DNA of 64,000 nt from Hippopus hippopus. Its lineage: Eukaryota > Mollusca > Bivalvia > Cardiida > Cardiidae. The notes beneath the pieces are model-generated. The model had not been told where the DNA came from, made no database searches, and saw only the letters and a program-made list of their open reading frames with translations. Location: positions 40,201,860 through 40,265,859 of the forward strand of contig OX328107.1 in assembly GCA_946811185.2 (NCBI GenBank), written 5' to 3'. This document shows, in pieces, positions 33,075 to 43,361 of this stretch; position 1 is the first letter of the stretch; each line of letters begins with the position of its first letter. The position numbers were made by a program, and so were the translations under genes.

Positions 33075-34260
33075 AAGTCATCGTCTAACATTAAATATCA
33101 GGCTTCGGTATCATCTGAGTGAAATTCTAGGATTATCTATTCGGATCAGTGGAATTTTGTGTGGATTTTAATTGTGTTCAGACCTCAATGTCGTATTGGA
33201 AGAAGTATTTGTCACAAAAATACCAGGAAAATTATCTTGGTATATGAAATAGTAGACTTTTGCTCTAAAGGCTTGAGGTAAAACCTATGGATTATCTGTT
33301 TGGATCAGTGGAATTTAGTGTGGATTTTAGATGTGTCTTAAGCCTTCAGCGTCGCATTGGAAGAAGTATTTGCCACAAAAATACCAGGAAAGTTATTTTG
33401 TTATATTAAATTGTAAACTTTGGCCCTAACTGTTTGGGGTAAAACGAATGGATTATCTATTCGGATCACAGTATCTTTTAAATTGCAATTGTATTTATAG
33501 CTAAAAGCCACATCCGAAGACGTATTTGTCACAAAAATACCTGAAGCCATCTTGTCACAGTAAATATCAGACTTTGGTATCAACTGATGTGAATAGGAGT
33601 GTATAATTATGTTTTCGGATAAGGGAAATTTTGTTGATTAAATTCTACTTGAGGTCAGAGCTCAAAGCCGCGTTCAAAGTATTATTATTTTTACAAAATA
33701 AAACGACGGCTGTCCCGGTAATCTAAATACTAGTACACGTATCAGGCTTTGGTGTCAACAGCTGCGATTAAAATAATTGATTATCTTTTCGGATCGGTAG
33801 AATTTTGTTTGGAATTTAATAGTGTTTAGAACTCAAAGCCGCAATGAAAGTATTATTTTTTACTAAGAATAGAAGGAAGGTTATCATGGCATTATTATTC
33901 ACTGTTTTGGACTTTGGATTCACCCATTTGACGTAAAAAAAAAACTGTTTGATTATCTACTTGGTTCAGTAGAATTATGTTTAGTTTTTTTTTATTTTTT
34001 GATAGTTTTCAGGGCTCTATACTGTGTTCGGACACGTATTTGTCACCAAAAACCGGACGTTTATCTTGTAATATCATACACCAGGCTTCGATATCAAATA
34101 CTAGTATTTTGAGTAAAATCGTACGTACTCAAAGCTTGAGTGCCATACTGAACGGTGATTGATCTAGTAGTTTTTTTAGACTTAAGAATATTTTACTATC
34201 AAATGACACACTTTAATTTTGAATCAACTATTGTGAGTGAAATTGTTGAATTATTTCCAA
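33075..34260 (+). repeat. Degenerate tandem array, about 160-bp period
   Basis: The marker gattatctattcggatcagt or close variants recurs at about 33131, 33290, 33451, 33603, 33779 and 33950. Between markers lie comparable ggaattttgtgtggatttta and gtatttgtcacaaaaatacc segments. Divergence grows along the array. No conserved frame; satellite-like. Confidence 0.8.
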
Positions 34261-34310
34261 CGGATTATCGAAGTTGTCCGGAACTATACTACAGGATGTC
34301 AGTCACTAAA

Positions 34311-34900
34311 TGAGCGGCACTCTGGTTTAAGGGAGTTTAATGTATCTCCTTGTGATGCATAATACCTAGCATCATACGGTTGTAGATCCATTTAATCCAT
34401 TTCGTCTAACAACAGACTGAATCGTGAGATAGATGGGTTCTTCAACGGGTAGAATATTTGCAAAGAGCAAAAGGTTTCGACACTTGTCAGCCTGCGCAGC
34501 CCGCGGTTTAATGCGTCTACAAAAAGTACCCTGGTCAGCCTGCGCAGTCTGCGGTTTAATGCGTCTACAGAAAGTACCCTGGTCAGCCTGCGCAGTCCGC
34601 GGTTTAATGCGTCTACAGAAAGTACCCTGGTCAGCCTGCGCAGTCCGCGGTTTAATGCGTCTACAGAAAGTACCCTGGTCAGCCTGCGCAGTCCGCGGTT
34701 TAATGCGTCTACAGAAAGTACCCTAGTCAGCCTGCGCAGTCCGCGGTTTAATGCGTCTACAGAAAGTACCCTGGTCAGCCTGCGCAGTCCGCGGTTTAAT
34801 GCGTCTACAGAAAGTACCCTGATCAGCCTGCGCAGTCCGCTCAGGCTGACCAGGGTACTTTTTGTAGACGCATTAAACCCCCTTTTAGCAGAACATGGTT
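34311..34900. repeat. Family B element with internal tandem expansion
   Basis: The outer ends (gagcggcactctggtttaag; cagaacatggtt) and flanking B segments are normal, but the element is about twice the family length. The left palindrome arm plus adjacent gtttaatgcgtctac has been copied head to tail (34507-34842) before the single right arm gctcaggctgaccagggtac. Confidence 0.9.
34507..34842 (+). repeat. 48-bp tandem repeat, seven units
   Basis: Units start tttaatgcgtctac at 34507, 34555, 34603, 34651, 34699, 34747 and 34795. They are nearly identical except for single changes in the first, fifth and last. Because 48 is divisible by 3, one frame is open and reads as a 16-residue repeat; this is a by-product, not evidence of a gene. 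Confidence 0.95.
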
Positions 34901-35544
34901 TTTATTGAGAAATAGTAAATAGTTTTATATTACAAAATATTCATATTTTTCAATGATGTGATCAAAAGCGTTTGCTGCGAGTTAAACTGGGGGGTATTCT
35001 GTTACCATATTTAATTCTTACTTTCCAAAGTAATCATATTCAAAAACAACGAATCGTGTTTAAACTGTACTTATTCTCCTGATTTTTCACTAGGATTATT
35101 TGAAATTTATTTAATGTTTCATTATGAAACTATAACTTTTTCAGAAGAAAGTTATTTTGTAAGCAAAAACCATTAGGATGTGATTCGTGAATTATTGTTG
35201 GGGGAAAGACTACTAAAATCATACGTCATCGCTGAGGTTCGAACCTGCGCTCTACCGAATAAGCTATCCGCGGAATAATAATTTTTGTGTCTAAAAATAT
35301 ATTCATACCTTATTACTCGATAATGGCCACCCCTTGACAAACAGGCTTTTTTTTTATGGAAAATGTTAGAATTGGTTTTTCCTCATGTACCTTTTTATTT
35401 ACCGGTATTTCCGTTTATCAATATATGATGGTTAGTTACAAAGTCGTCTTTGCAAGCAAATGCGAATTTGTGGTTGGATGTTCAAAAAAAAAAAAACACG
35501 AAAAATGAAATATACGGTTTAAATCTTACGATGTGTGCAAAGGA
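34901..35544. other. Mostly unassigned; tRNA-like scrap
   Basis: At 35225-35275 the reverse complement reads ggatagcttattcggtagag, then caggttcgaacct, i.e. A and B boxes with the anticodon arm deleted. Probably a SINE remnant. Confidence 0.45.
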
Positions 35545-35668
35545 TAAAGTTTGATAGATACATGTCAGTACAGGTGTGAGAAAGCCAGGAAACACATGCG
35601 TAGGTGCATTGACCGCCGTGATATGACCTAGGCTGCTTAAACGACGTTAAACTCCAATACAGTCTCTA
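35545..35668 (+). repeat. SINE 3' tail
   Basis: tacaggtgtgagaaagccag, tgcattgaccgccgtgatat and cgacgttaaactcc match the reverse complement of the SINE at 37792-38058. Confidence 0.7.
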
Positions 35669-35669
35669 T

Positions 35670-35850
35670 AAGCTGTTAAGCTCTTTTGCGGTCAATGTAG
35701 ATCAAGATTAGACTGCACAAAACGTGCAGTCAGATCTTGCAACTACATTGTCGGATACGGCGAGATTTCTCCCTCAAAAATAGCTTTGAAACTGCAATAC
35801 GGTGGTTAATACCATTGGCCGGAAATTTTCATGTTATTTATTAGCAGTTA
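35670..35850. repeat. Family C element, long variant
   Basis: ggtcaatgtagatcaagatt, core gactgcacaaaacgtgcagt, then aactacattgtcggatacgg and an AT-rich side ending ttattagcagttaaga. Confidence 0.65.
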
Positions 35851-35944
35851 AGAGATGTATTATGGTATCAATGACTATAACTGTAAAACGAAATACCGTC
35901 TCAAAAATCACAATTGGTTTTTCAACTCGTTCAGAAAAAAAAAA

Positions 35945-36212
35945 ATGAGCCATGCTCTGGTAAAAGGGTGCTTTATGCATCTCCGTGATGCATGATACCA
36001 AGCAAGTCATTACTGTATTATGGATCCATGAAATCCAGTTTGTATAACAGCCGACTGATTTATCAGGTACACTGGTCCTTTGAGCTGCAGAAAATTGACC
36101 GATAGCAAAAAGTTTCGGTCCAGGTCAGCCTGCGCGGACTGCGCAGGCTGACATGGGTCGATACTTTTTGCAGATGCATTAAGCCCCATTTTCACAGAGC
36201 ATGACACATATA
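35945..36212. repeat. Family B element, complete
   Basis: atgagccatgctctggtaaa; palindrome gtcagcctgcgcggactgcg, caggctgacatgg; right end cagagcatgacacat. Confidence 0.9.
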
Positions 36213-36515
36213 GGCTTAACGTCTTTCGACGGCTAAAAATACAACCCGTTTTCAAAACCTAGAAAAAAATGTGGGGTGATGCAAAATAAAAAATAAAAAG
36301 TCGTCTGCTGGACGTATCGAGTCAAACGAAGGAGCAATTAAAAGATCCCTGCATCGATCACTTATCGATCCCTATTATTGATTTTTCTGGTGGCACTAAA
36401 AGACTTTAGAAATTCAAAGATAATTAAAACAAGTCATTCGAGACGTCGAGAGTCGAGCAAAATGAAAGTCAACCATTCTGTGTCATTCAATCTTTTCGGG
36501 AGGGAAGGATTAGAG
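36213..36515. other. Unassigned stretch
   Basis: Nothing recognised. Confidence 0.5.
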
Positions 36516-36985
36516 TTTCCACCCTTCACCAAACAATTCCAAGTTTTAACGGCCCCGAAGAAAATGCTTTTTGAAAATATTGTTAGGAAAGGTAACCAGC
36601 ATTTTCTCCTTTTACAACATTGTTTTCCACCATTCCCATAACGAATATCGATTCTTGTGTCATGTTTATTTTTGTCGTCTGCAAGTGCTTTGAATTGGAA
36701 TGGACTAAAATTTTGTCGTTTGGTAAAGAGTGTAAGAGTAAGGTGTTGGCCTTTTTTGTATCGGAAGTATTTGAAATATCATGGAAAAGGAAAAAGTCGT
36801 GTTTTTCTTTTCAAGATATGGAAAACATTGTGAATAAAGGAACAATTTGCTTGAACAAGCAATTACTTTTCAAACACTGTTTTTCAAAAGGCAAAAAATG
36901 TGCCTCAATAAATGGGATACAACGTCCCCATCTGTTTCATAATGGAATATTAATCTTTAGGAGATACCAGAGAACACTTTTGTAA
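36516..36985. repeat. Family A element plus an A-like hairpin
   Basis: 36516-36735 is A (ttcaccaaacaattccaagt ... cgtttggtaaagag). 36815-36900 has a distant A-like stem (aaacattgtgaataaaggaa, caatttgcttgaacaagcaa, ttact). The 121-codon ORF from 36620 reads through both and is spurious. Confidence 0.7.
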
Positions 36986-37074
36986 TACCCACGTGTGGTC
37001 ACATTAAAACAAACTGTAAACTGTTTATTTATCATCAAATTTGGACGGTTAATATCAAGTTTACACACTTTAGT

Positions 37075-37450
37075 ATGGGTCATGCTTTTTGAAAAAAGGG
37101 GGTTTAAGGTCTACGGCCCCTAACTCTCATATTAAAAGACGGAAGCTGCCGAGATTGGCCGAATAGCCTTCATGAAAACGTCGACGTTTACCGATGAGTT
37201 AGACCTTAATGCATCAGCAAAAAAGTATCGATCCATGTCAGCCTGCGAAGTCCTCATAGCCTGACATGGGTCGAAACCTTTTGCTTTTGGTAAAATAAAT
37301 GTTCTACATGTCTAAGGACCATTCGACCTCCAGATCCTGTAGATTGATAGAATGAATGGATTTTATGGATCCATAGTTATGTGATAACTTGCACGGTAAA
37401 ATGCATCACAGAGATGCATTTAACCCCCTGTTTTCAGAGTCCGGCTCGTA
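37075..37450. repeat. Family B element with a 98-bp TTAA insertion
   Basis: ggtcatgctttttgaaaaaa at the left, atgcatttaaccccctgttt and gagtccggctcgta at the right. The gggtttaatgcatc motif is split at its TTAA by the insertion at 37108-37205. Confidence 0.85.
37108..37205. mobile_element. 98-bp mini-element with TTAA duplication
   Basis: Flanked by TTAA at 37104-37107 and 37206-37209; terminal inverted repeats ggtcta/tagacc. Removing it and one TTAA restores the B consensus. Too short to code for anything. Confidence 0.8.
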
Positions 37451-37597
37451 TCAAATGCAAAAACCGTTATTTCAAAACTGAAATGAAAGTATAACTAATT
37501 CTATGTGGCTGAATCCGTGCGCGAGTGGAAGACAATTGTTCAACACATGTGAATACTTTTTTTTCTGTAAATAATATCAACTGTGGGTTCTATAAAT

Positions 37598-38106
37598 TAA
37601 CCGTTTATCACACAATCCCGAATTTAACGACCCTGAAATATGAAGGCTTCAGAAAACATTTTTGAAAAGGGATAAAATGCTGATAACCAGCATTTTCTCC
37701 TTTTCCAACAATGTTTTCTCCCCTAACAAAGACATAGATTGTTATATGAGCCTACATTTATTTTGTCGTCTGTACATGCTTTTAGTTTGGTTGTAATGGG
37801 TTGTAATGGGGTTTAACGCCACTTTAACAGCTAAGGTCATATCATGGCGGTCGGTGATGTACATGTGTTTCCTGGCTTTCTCACACCAGTACTAACACAA
37901 CTTTCTTTCCAAAGCCACCGACTACTTTTCTCACATGCTTCAGCAGATGTGAGAGGCGAAAATACGCCGGAAAGGAGGTTCGCCCTCAACCGGGTATCGA
38001 GCTCACAACCACCAGGTCATGAGTCCGACGCGCTCACCACTGAGCCACCCGGGCGGGCCTTTTAGTTTGGTCAAGAGCAAAATCTTGTCTTTTAGTAAGG
38101 AGTTAA
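37598..38106. repeat. Family A element interrupted by a SINE
   Basis: ttaaccgtttatcacacaat; hairpin gataaaatgctgataaccag, cattttctccttttccaaca; broken in the gcttttagtttgg segment by the SINE; resumes tcaagagcaaaatcttgtct, ending agtaaggagttaa. Confidence 0.85.
37792..38058 (-). repeat. tRNA-derived SINE, reverse, with 13-bp target duplication
   Basis: Flanked by identical cttttagtttggt at 37779-37791 and 38059-38071. On the minus strand it starts with a tRNA-like head (gggtggctcagtggtgagcg, then gagctcgatacccgg), has a cgaacctcctttccggcg body and a tail ending gcgttaaacc plus a short ccattaca-type repeat. The 73-codon ORF inside is an artefact. Confidence 0.9.
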
Positions 38107-38252
38107 GTTAGGCTATTTCTATTATCAAACAGGACCTTTTCAGTTCAAGTGTGGACAATTTAAACAGCATCAAGTGTGAACGCCGTAATATTAAAACTAG
38201 ACCGAGATTGACGGAAGTGTTTGTCAATTACTCTTGAACAATTTAATAAGAA
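38107..38252 (+). promoter_or_regulatory. Candidate 5' flank/UTR of the receptor exon
   Basis: Non-repetitive 146 bp between the family A end and the start codon. No TATA box, initiator or splice acceptor could be identified with confidence. The start codon context (aagaaatgg, A at -3 and G at +4) is favourable. Whether transcription starts here or upstream in the repeats cannot be judged. Confidence 0.3.
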
Positions 38253-38516
38253 ATGGAAACAATATTGATATTCCGTCATTCCTCTTGGCTTCTGTATATT
38301 GTCGCCATTATGATTTCTTCTGCAAGACAGTATAAAGGAAGTGAAAAGAAGGAGAAAATTGTGGTGGCTGGACTGTTTCCCCTTTCACACAAAATACCGG
38401 AAGGAATCATTGGCAAAGGAGTGTTACCAGCCGTGAATCTGGCGGTCAGTCGTATTAATAAGAATAAACATATACTACCAGACTACGAACTGAATATAAA
38501 ATCACAAGACACAAGG
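38253..38516 (+). CDS. First coding exon of a GABA-B-receptor-like family 3 GPCR (partial)
   Basis: Encodes 88 residues before a consensus donor (acaagg|gtaagt, intron from 38517, phase 0); the downstream in-frame stop lies in the intron. Residues 11-24 form a hydrophobic core, so 1-26 is a likely signal peptide. Residues 35-88 begin a Venus-flytrap (ANF-receptor type) ligand-binding domain: IVVAGLFPLS, IGKGVLPAVNLAVSRIN, ILPDYELNI and QDTR. From family knowledge, the G-x-GVLPAV-x-LA stretch resembles GABA-B subunit 2 more than subunit 1, while ILPDYEL is seen in subunit 1, so the subunit is left open. The expected role is a membrane receptor or heterodimer partner for an amino-acid-like ligand, with the N-terminus extracellular. 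The remaining domain, the seven helices and the tail must lie beyond; no later exon was recognised up to 64000. Alternatives: an invertebrate orphan relative, or an unexpressed exon duplicate. Confidence 0.8.
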
Positions 38517-38574
38517 GTAAGTGTTTGTTAATTTAATAACACTTATGGAGCAATCGGTGGAAAGCTGGGGCTCC

Positions 38575-38700
38575 TCGGACTGTACATGTATATATCAAGA
38601 TCAGACTTCACAGAACATGCCGTCTGATCTTGGATCTATGCCTTCCGCCTAATAATTCAATTCTAAAAGATAAAAAGCTGGGTTTCTGTATGGCGTATTT
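38575..38700. repeat. Family C fragment in the first intron
   Basis: gtacatgtatatatcaagat, core agacttcacagaacatgccg, tctgatcttggatctatgc. One arm is mutated. Confidence 0.6.
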
Positions 38701-38730
38701 TCAGCCATAGAAATATGTGGAGTCTAAATG

Positions 38731-39000
38731 GACCACGCTCTGGCAAAAGGGGTTAATGCAACTCCGTGATGCATCATATCTAGCAAGTCATCTTGTAATC
38801 ATGGACCTCTAAAATCCATTTTGTATAACAATCGATAGAATCATGGGGTCATGGGGTACACCGGTCTTTTGACATGCTGAATTGACCAATAGCAAAAAGT
38901 TTCGACTCAGGTCAGCCTGCGCAGATTGCGCAGGCTGACCTGATCGATACTTTTTGCAGATGCATTAACCCCCCCACCATTCACAGAGGATGGCTCATAC
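38731..39000. repeat. Family B element, complete
   Basis: gaccacgctctggcaaaagg; palindrome caggtcagcctgcgcagatt, gcgcaggctgacctg; right end cagaggatggctcat. A small ggggtcat duplication occurs at about 38848. Confidence 0.85.
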
Positions 39001-39327
39001 ATTTTGCCCTGAAAACAAAATCAGATGATAAATTTTGCAAGGGGGTGGAGGATAGAACAAGAAGCAAAATACATCAATATTGACACTGGGTGTCAGTGTC
39101 TGCAGATGATTTGCAGTTTTTTGTCTGATTCTGCTGTCGTGTTTTACGTTCATCAGACAGTCTAAATTTTACACTCATATTCTCATTGCATACAAACATA
39201 CCGATTGTTTGAAACTTGATTTGGTTGAAAGTTACTTTTTTCAATTGGAATCAGATAACTTACCTGAGTTGTTGATCTAAAATGTGAGAGTAAATATGAA
39301 ATTCAATGAATGTATCTAATCGACGTA
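39001..39327. other. Unassigned intronic stretch
   Basis: Nothing recognised. Confidence 0.45.
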
Positions 39328-39557
39328 TTAACTCGTAACCATACTACACAATTTGTGACTTGTTCGATTTTAAAGCATTTGCAGACGAAAGATTAACTGT
39401 TTCTCACAGGATTGGATTTGTCTCTAAAATACTAAAAAAGCACTGTGGGAAAAGGAAAAAAATGCTGGTTACCAGCATTTTCTCTTTTACCCATAATGTT
39501 TTCAAAAGTTTTATTCTTCAGGGTTGTTAAAACACAAAGTTGTGTCATAAACGGTTA
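39328..39557. repeat. Family A element, complete
   Basis: ttaactcgtaaccatactac; hairpin ctgtgggaaaaggaaaaaaa, tgctggttaccagca, ttttctcttttacccata; right gtgtcataaacggtta. Confidence 0.8.
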
Positions 39558-39614
39558 GCCTAAATATTACTTGAAGTCTCAAACTGTATTACGTGTATCA
39601 AAACATGGATTGTT

Positions 39615-39705
39615 CGATACAATACAATACAATACAAACAATACAAAACATTGCAACACATTGCATTACAATACAACACAATACAATACAATACTATAAA
39701 CTTTA
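39615..39705. repeat. ATACA microsatellite
   Basis: Imperfect (ATACA)n from about 39616 to 39703. Confidence 0.9.
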
Positions 39706-40009
39706 TCACAGATGAGAATGGAAGTGTATTAAAACAAGGCAGCATTAGATATGATTGCCTGCTTTTGAAATCAGAACAATTCTTCACTTTTCTCACAGGA
39801 TGTTTTTTGTCATGCAAATGCTTCAAATTTAGCTGGCTATTCGATTTGTTATGAATTCTTAAACCCTAGATGTCATTGCGTGTCGTGAATGAGGTTGTGC
39901 AATTACCTACTTTTGGCTTTTTCATATGCATATTTTTGAGTCCTCGTTAGGGCCATATAATAGATGGTTGCCTATGATTAGGTTTGCTATGGTTTAGAAA
40001 GTTTAGCCA

Positions 40010-40290
40010 AACTGTAGATGCTTTTGCGAACAAGCATAGATTAAGATCAGACCACAGCGAACGTGTAATATGATTTTACATCTACGCTGCCGATATTTCG
40101 TGATAATACTCCGCTAAGATCTTCGTGAAATCGAAACATCTTATCTTTTTTTTTCCTCTTTAACTTGGAATACGTGTTTCGTTTATGAGGTGCCTATACA
40201 TTTTCCCTGCCTAACGCGACTAAAAATGAATCTTGGACAGAGCTTAGTCAAAGATCCGCCTGCATATCTTGATCTACACTCTCCATTTTT
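40010..40290. repeat. Degraded family C remnants
   Basis: aagatcagaccacagcgaac near 40043 and gatccgcctgcatatcttga near 40250 are weak C cores. Confidence 0.4.
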
Positions 40291-40345
40291 TCTTTTATTG
40301 AATGGTAGTTCAGTTATGAGTAGGCCTACAAGTCTCGTTAACCAT

Positions 40346-40570
40346 TAACCCTTTACCGAACTATTCTGGATTTTCCCGACCTTAGGAAAGAAGTCTTTTG
40401 AAAACATTGTGGGAAAAGGAGAAAATGCTGGTAACCAGCATTTTCTTCTTTTCCAACAATGTTAAATACCCTATCATTTAGCTGGAGTTTATATATTCAA
40501 GTTCGAATTAATCATCTTTTGATGTTTTGAATTTGAAAGTTTTTAAAAGTTTTCGTATGGGAAAGGACTA
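40346..40570. repeat. Family A element, complete
   Basis: ttaaccctttaccgaactat; hairpin attgtgggaaaaggagaaaa, tgctggtaaccagca, ttttcttcttttccaacaat. The right end is diverged (cgtatgggaaaggactaaac). Confidence 0.85.
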
Positions 40571-40639
40571 AACTGCACAATGAATCAAAATGGATTTTCG
40601 TGGTAATGGTAAAACCCTAAATACTGTGTTTTCAAAGAT

Positions 40640-40770
40640 TATGTTGCGAGGGGAAAAAAATGACCGTACCAGACAATGAAGATCCAAGATCAGACTTCAC
40701 GGTCTGTGCTGTCAGTATGATCTCGATCTACACTGACCGCAAAACCGCAACGAATCTTAGCAGTTTTATG
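40640..40770. repeat. Family C fragment
   Basis: gacaatgaagatccaagatc, core agacttcacggtctgtgctg, gatctcgatctacactgacc. Confidence 0.6.
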
Positions 40771-40824
40771 GTTAAATGCAAATGGACCATACGAAATCTT
40801 TATTCTAGTGTTTATCAAGTATAT

Positions 40825-41112
40825 GAGCCATGCTCTGACAAGAGGGGGTTTAATGCATATCTGTGATGTGTGATACAAAGCAAGTCATCACATAGTTGTG
40901 GATCCATAAAATCCATTTTATCTAACAACCGACTGCCTCCTGATGTAGAATGGTCCTTGGACATGCAGAAAATTTACCGAATGCAAAAAGTTTCGACACA
41001 GGTCAGCCTGCGCGGACTGCGCAGGCTGACCTGTGTCGGAACTTTTTGCAGATGCAATAAACCTCATTTTTTGCAGATGCAAGGAGACCCCCTTTTTATA
41101 GCACATGGCTCA
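40825..41112. repeat. Family B element, complete
   Basis: atgagccatgctctgacaag; perfect palindrome caggtcagcctgcgcggact, gcgcaggctgacctg; the terminal ttttgcagatgca segment is duplicated; right end agcacatggctcaa. Confidence 0.9.
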
Positions 41113-41494
41113 ATTTTAAATTTGACAGTACAAGATAGACGGGTTGAGAGTATATCAACAGACTGGCCTTAGTCTCTATCCAATTATTTTTCAACATATT
41201 TATTTATTTTGTATATTTATTTACGATACCACCTATTATGGCATGGAATAATGCAATATGTAGAAGGCACCATCTATCAACATGTTTCAATAGAAATAAT
41301 ATGGCTTTTGACATTTTCCGTCTCGATGTATAACAAGTTTTCATCCATCTGTGACTGATTGTGTCAGTTCTGCACATTGACTTATTACTGCAGCAATACG
41401 ACTATGAAAATGTCCTTGTATAATTCGGTTGTTCTGCATAAATTAATCATAGAAACAAAAATTCAAGTTCTTACATTTTTTCGAGGATAATAAT
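41113..41494. other. Unassigned stretch
   Basis: Nothing recognised. Confidence 0.45.
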
Positions 41495-41614
41495 GTATAA
41501 AGTACTGGTAACAGAAACTTCAGGAAAACATGGATAGGTGCACTGGCTGCCACAATATAACAGAAATAATCTTGAAACCAGCGTTTAACACCAATCAATC
41601 AATCAATCAATCAA
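41495..41614 (+). repeat. SINE 3' end
   Basis: aaagtactggtaacagaaac, catggataggtgcactggct, gcgtttaacacc and an (AATC)n tail; equals the 3' part of the SINE at 54212. Confidence 0.8.
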
Positions 41615-42017
41615 ATCTCTGTGGTAAATGCAGACACTGCTCGATACAAGCAAGTTACAAGTGCATATATCGTTACAATCTATACCTTTGCGTTGCACTG
41701 TGTTTAAAACAGGGGTTTTCCTTAGACTCTCTCACGGGGAAAGGGGTCATCTGGTCCCCCCTTCAAAAATATTTAAATGGCAATTCAAGAGATGAGTAAT
41801 CGGACATTTTCCGCCAGAAGTACTGACAAAACATCTTTGAAAAAAAAATACGAAGATAGTTGACTATTGTTTCTAGCCTTGAAATTGTCATCCGACTGTG
41901 TCCACTAAGTTTCAATCAGCTGAAAGCACCGTTGGAGTAGGACGACAGGTGTGGACATACGATAGGGATATTAATTCTCCGTTTTTAAGCTCCTCTAATG
42001 ACCGTAATATTTACATG
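41615..42017. other. Unassigned stretch
   Basis: Nothing recognised. Confidence 0.45.
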
Positions 42018-42273
42018 TACAGGTCTTGCGATAGGAAAAGGGCGCTTGATGCATTTGCAAAAAGTATCGACCCATGTTGCAGCCTGTGCAGTGACCTGGG
42101 CCAGCCCTTTTGATATTGGTAAATTTTATGCATGTTCAAGGACCATTCTACCTCAGGGTACAGTCGGTTGTTCGGCAAAATGAATTCAAAGGATCCGTAA
42201 TTATGTGATGACTTGCTTGGTATGATGGATCACGGAGAGGCATGTAACCCCCGTTTGCCAGAGCGAGGCTCAT
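42018..42273. repeat. Family B element, diverged
   Basis: aaaagggcgcttgatgcatt, a broken palindrome (gcagcctgtgcagtgacctg), gttcaaggaccattctacct, and the right end ccagagcgaggctcata. Confidence 0.8.
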
Positions 42274-42339
42274 ACGTATAGAACTAGATGGCTGAAGATA
42301 GTATAGATATACACACAGAGAGATAATACAACATTATTA

Positions 42340-42577
42340 TAGTCCCTTCATCACATACTTTCCACTTATAACGACCCTGTGGAAAGAGGCTTTTGAAAAC
42401 TTTGTGGAAAAACGAGAAAATGCTGGTAACCAGCCTTTTCTCCCTTTTCCACGATGTTTTCTTCCCTAACAAAGAGAAGTACCATCATTTTAGTCATACT
42501 TAGTTTTTTGTCTGCAAATGCTTTCAGTTTAGACAAGTAGGCCTATCTTTTTAGAATTTTGTTTGGTAAAGAGTTAT
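42340..42577. repeat. Family A element
   Basis: gtcccttcatcacatacttt; hairpin ttgtggaaaaacgagaaaat, gctggtaaccagc, cttttctcccttttccacga; right end gtttggtaaagagtta. A short tag aggcctatc interrupts the right end. Confidence 0.8.
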
Positions 42578-42825
42578 ATGGTTTGATAGTGTACCTTTGT
42601 ATTGGATAAAAGTGTCCTGTACTTTTTTTCATATCTGAAACTTGGACATTGGCCATAGGTCTTTCTCACAACCCACTATTGACGGAACTGATTAAACGTT
42701 TTGTCAAGTTATTCTATTCACTCGGATTACAAAAAAACAATAATAAGAGTTAAGAATATCAGGACATGATCATTTGCTAGAAGTTATATTTCGATATGAG
42801 GCCTTTTCGAAAGTTGTATATATGA

Positions 42826-42962
42826 GCCTCTCTCCCTGTCTCTCTCTCTGTCTCTCTATCTCTGTCTCTCTCTCAGGCTGGTCAAATATTGAACAAATAA
42901 TTCCAGTTCAATTTAACCTATACAAAAGCCCCTGGACGCCCCCCCCCCCCCCCCCCCCCCCC
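42826..42962. repeat. CT microsatellite and 24-C homopolymer
   Basis: (TC)n at about 42829-42873 and an uninterrupted run of 24 C at 42939-42962. Confidence 0.9.
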
Positions 42963-43139
42963 GAGAAGACGACGAGTTTTTCGATTAACTTCTTTTTAAT
43001 AAAAGATACACAAAGGCATTAAGTACGATACATTTATCGACGATAAAAAAATTCTATACAGGAAAATGACGAACGGTCGCCATCATTTTGCTTTACAAAC
43101 CCGTATCGACTGAAATGTAATTGTCCGTTATTATGTAAC

Positions 43140-43361
43140 TGCGTACCGAACGTCAAAATTCACGTCTTGTCCAAATTGAAAGCATTTGCAGACGACAACA
43201 TAAACGAGACTCAAAACTGGATTTTTTCAGTGAAGGATAGATAACATTGTGGGAAAAGGAGAAAATGCTGGTTACCAGCATTTTCTCCTTTTCCCACAAT
43301 GCTTTCAAAAGCGTTCATCTTCGATGTCGTAAAAACCCTATATTGTGTGGTAAAGGGTTAA
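43140..43361. repeat. Family A element
   Basis: Left end degraded (gtccaaattgaaagcatttg recognisable); perfect hairpin attgtgggaaaaggagaaaa, tgctggttaccagca, ttttctccttttcccacaat; right gtgtggtaaagggttaa. Confidence 0.85.

Noticed and set aside
34433..34726. 97-codon ORF with a perfect 16-residue repeat, resembling a repeat protein
   Set aside because: It is the translation of the non-coding 48-bp satellite derived from family B; the frame stays open only because 48 is divisible by 3.
34507..34842. Regular direct repeats reminiscent of a CRISPR array
   Set aside because: Units are contiguous with no unique spacers, and the host is a eukaryote.
36620..36985. 121-codon ORF
   Set aside because: Covers a family A right end and an A-like hairpin; no domain visible.
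39560..39826. ORF with Ile-Val-Leu-Tyr-Cys repeats
   Set aside because: Reverse translation of the ATACA microsatellite.
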